This document shows positions 21,767 to 22,581 of a stretch of DNA of 22,581 bases, one piece after another. Below the pieces are notes generated by a model. The model was not told where the DNA came from and searched no databases. It saw only the letters and a program-made list of their open reading frames with translations. A program made the translations under genes and the position numbers. Source of the stretch: a virus; the IMG/VR virus record IMGVR_UViG_3300033153_004012, positions 1 through 22,581 of that record; one strand, given 5' to 3'. The first letter of the stretch is position 1; every line of letters begins with the position of its first letter.

Positions 21767-21969
21767 TAGTTCTCTTTTTCTGCATATTTAGTAACGATTA
21801 TGATTGGTGGATTATCAACGCTTAGTTTAATGTCTAGTGATAGAATAGAATCAGGAATATTAATAACCCCTTTTAGAGCTTTTAATATTTCTTCATTTGT
21901 TGGAGTGATTAAATCTCTTTTGATGTTTGTGTGAATGTCAACATTCAGTTCGCTAATAAGCTTTGCCAT
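21766..21969 (-). CDS. Small hypothetical protein, 67 aa
   Basis: It begins directly before the stop of the basic protein and overlaps the adaptor start by 1 nt, so the three are coupled. MAKLISELNVDIHTNIKRDL then LKALKGVINIPDSILSLDIK suggest an alpha/beta fold with a C-terminal strand (PPIIIVTKYAEK). No family is recognised. It may be a small head or neck component. Confidence 0.6.
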   Translation of the reverse strand: MAKLISELNVDIHTNIKRDLITPTNEEILKALKGVINIPDSILSLDIKLSVDNPPIIIVTKYAEKEN

Positions 21970-22236
21970 TTAAACTCTCTCTATCTTTTTAAGTGAGATA
22001 AGTTTCTCTATGTGTTCCATAAAGATTTCATCATCTAGTTGTGCTTTTGTAAGAGTATATGGATTATAGTCTCTTAGAACGATAGACAAAGATAACTTCA
22101 TCGGGTTTCTAATCAACTTTCTAACCTTTAAAGAAACCTCTTTAACTACTTTTTTAATAGCAGGTTTTTCAACTTTAACAGTTTTAACTGTTTCTGTTTC
22201 TTCTTTAGTAGCTGGTTTCTTTCTAGGTCTTCCCAT
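21970..22236 (-). CDS. Small basic protein with an N-terminal GRPRKKP (AT-hook-like) motif
   Basis: 88 aa. The start is the ATG at 22236, 7 nt from AGGAG; an in-frame ATG at 22242 is inside the spacer. The first ten residues MGRPRKKPAT contain a GRP core like that of AT-hooks. A Lys/Val-rich stretch follows (KTVKVEKPAIKKVVKEV) and then a helical C-terminus (TKAQLDDEIFMEHIEKLISL). First gene of the late operon, it may bind A+T-rich DNA or serve in head completion; evidence is limited to composition. Confidence 0.62.
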   Translation of the reverse strand: MGRPRKKPATKEETETVKTVKVEKPAIKKVVKEVSLKVRKLIRNPMKLSLSIVLRDYNPYTLTKAQLDDEIFMEHIEKLISLKKIERV

Positions 22237-22269
22237 AATCAATCTCCTATTTAAATTTAAGTCTGCCTA

Positions 22270-22275
22270 ATTATA
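22270..22275 (-). promoter_or_regulatory. Late (structural/lysis) operon promoter -10, extended TGCTATAAT
   Basis: Minus-strand ATGCTATAATTAGG has a perfect -10 with an upstream TG. It is 34 nt before the first late gene. No other clear promoter was seen between here and 6944, so it probably drives the full 15-kb operon. Box 3 ends 17 bp upstream and so covers the normal -35 position, unlike the 22-bp spacing of the other promoters. Confidence 0.75.
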
Positions 22276-22292
22276 GCATAAGTTTTATATTC

Positions 22293-22306
22293 TTGATATA
22301 AGTCAA
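22293..22306. promoter_or_regulatory. FNR/CRP-like palindrome, box 3 (TTGATATAAGTCAA)
   Basis: Half-sites TTGAT and GTCAA around ATAA. It lies 22 bp from the rightward TATAAT (22329-22334) and 17 bp from the leftward one (22270-22275). The same bound dimer could activate the rightward gene and occlude, or differently activate, the late promoter. Confidence 0.7.
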
Positions 22307-22328
22307 GGATTTTGTTTTTTTGTTAGTA

Positions 22329-22334
22329 TATAAT
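22329..22334 (+). promoter_or_regulatory. Rightward promoter -10 (TATAAT)
   Basis: TATAAT after a T-rich tract, 25 nt before the ATG at 22359, with AAAGGATAAGAA as the ribosome site. Box 3 ends 22 bp upstream, the same as the other two rightward promoters. Confidence 0.75.
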
Positions 22335-22358
22335 TATGGTATAAGAAAAGGATAAGAA

Positions 22359-22535
22359 ATGAAGAGAGTCAATATTAATGATGCTACATCAGAAGATCTA
22401 CAATGGCACTATAATTATACTGCTTCTATAAGGATGAAATATATTAAAATATATAATAGAATCCCGACAATGTATGAATATAAGAAATGGCTAATATCAA
22501 CAGGAGTTAAATATCTAGTAATTGGTTTTGCGTAA
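22359..22535 (+). CDS. Small hypothetical protein, 58 aa
   Basis: ATG at 22359 follows AAAGGATAAGAA and its own promoter. The peptide begins MKRVNINDATSEDLQWHYNY and contains IKIYNRIPTMYEYKKWLIST, then a hydrophobic end (YLVIGFA). It is rich in Tyr, Lys and Ile and likely helical. No family is recognised. As the sole visible gene under a box-3 promoter it may be the first of a further rightward early operon or a monocistronic regulator. Confidence 0.65.
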   Translation: MKRVNINDATSEDLQWHYNYTASIRMKYIKIYNRIPTMYEYKKWLISTGVKYLVIGFA

Positions 22536-22539
22536 ATGG

Positions 22540-22559
22540 TTGAGGCTCGAAAGCCTCAA
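22540..22559 (+). terminator. Stem-loop TTGAGGCT-CGAA-AGCCTCAA (possible terminator)
   Basis: An 8-bp perfect stem with a CGAA tetraloop lies 4 nt after the stop of the 58-aa gene. No T-tract follows (AAGATTAAAG), so intrinsic termination is doubtful. It may instead be an mRNA-stabilising or regulatory structure. Confidence 0.5.
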
Positions 22560-22581
22560 AAGATTAAAGTCCTGTAAGAAT

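Noticed and set aside
22540-22581. tRNA gene or phage attachment site at the right edge
   Set aside because: Only an 8-bp hairpin with a CGAA loop is present; there is no cloverleaf or TTCRA arm, and no matching copy was seen elsewhere in the window.

Overview
The window is part of the genome of a contractile-tailed phage or prophage (a small myovirus). It is A+T-rich, with AGGAG-type ribosome binding sites and densely overlapping genes. The host is probably a member of the Campylobacterota, such as a Sulfurimonas-like bacterium. That rests only on base composition, codon preference and promoters with a clear TATAAT but no -35 hexamer, so it is an inference. No rRNA, tRNA, CRISPR array, transposase or integrase was seen.

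Layout. (1) Positions 1-1352, minus strand: a tightly coupled operon of small early genes. It holds a winged-helix DNA-binding protein, several unknowns and a possible DnaB-type helicase N-terminus running off the left edge. (2) Positions 1353-1468: a divergent promoter region. (3) Positions 1469-6938, plus strand: early genes. They include small unknowns, a C5-methyltransferase-like protein, a coiled-coil protein, a Sak-type (DUF1071-like) annealing protein, a NinB-like protein, SSB and a triple zinc-ribbon protein. Together these form a recombination/replication module. (4) Positions 22236 down to 6944, minus strand: one roughly 15-kb late operon. In transcription order it carries neck proteins, tail terminator, sheath, tube, the frameshifted tail-assembly chaperone, tape measure, baseplate hub/plug/spike/wedges, a collagen-like fibre cassette, gpJ-like and DUF2612-like baseplate proteins, tail fibre with partner, holin candidate, overlapping spanin pair, a membrane protein and an amidase endolysin. 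(5) Positions 22243-22581: a second divergent promoter region and one small rightward gene.

The most notable result is regulatory. Three 14-bp palindromes of the form TTGAY-N4-RTCAA, the architecture of FNR/CRP-family binding sites, lie in the three main promoter regions. For four early-type promoters the palindrome ends exactly 22 bp before the -10 hexamer, which puts its centre near -41.5, the classic class II activator position. The fifth promoter drives the structural/lysis operon and shares one of these boxes, but its spacing is 17 bp. That could make the same factor act differently on late genes. No CRP/FNR-family gene is in the window, so the regulator would be the host's or encoded elsewhere on the phage.

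The tail chaperone locus carries a complete -1 frameshift signal: GGGAAAG, a 5-nt spacer and a GC-rich stem-loop. Terminase, portal, protease and capsid genes are absent, so the head module lies outside the window.
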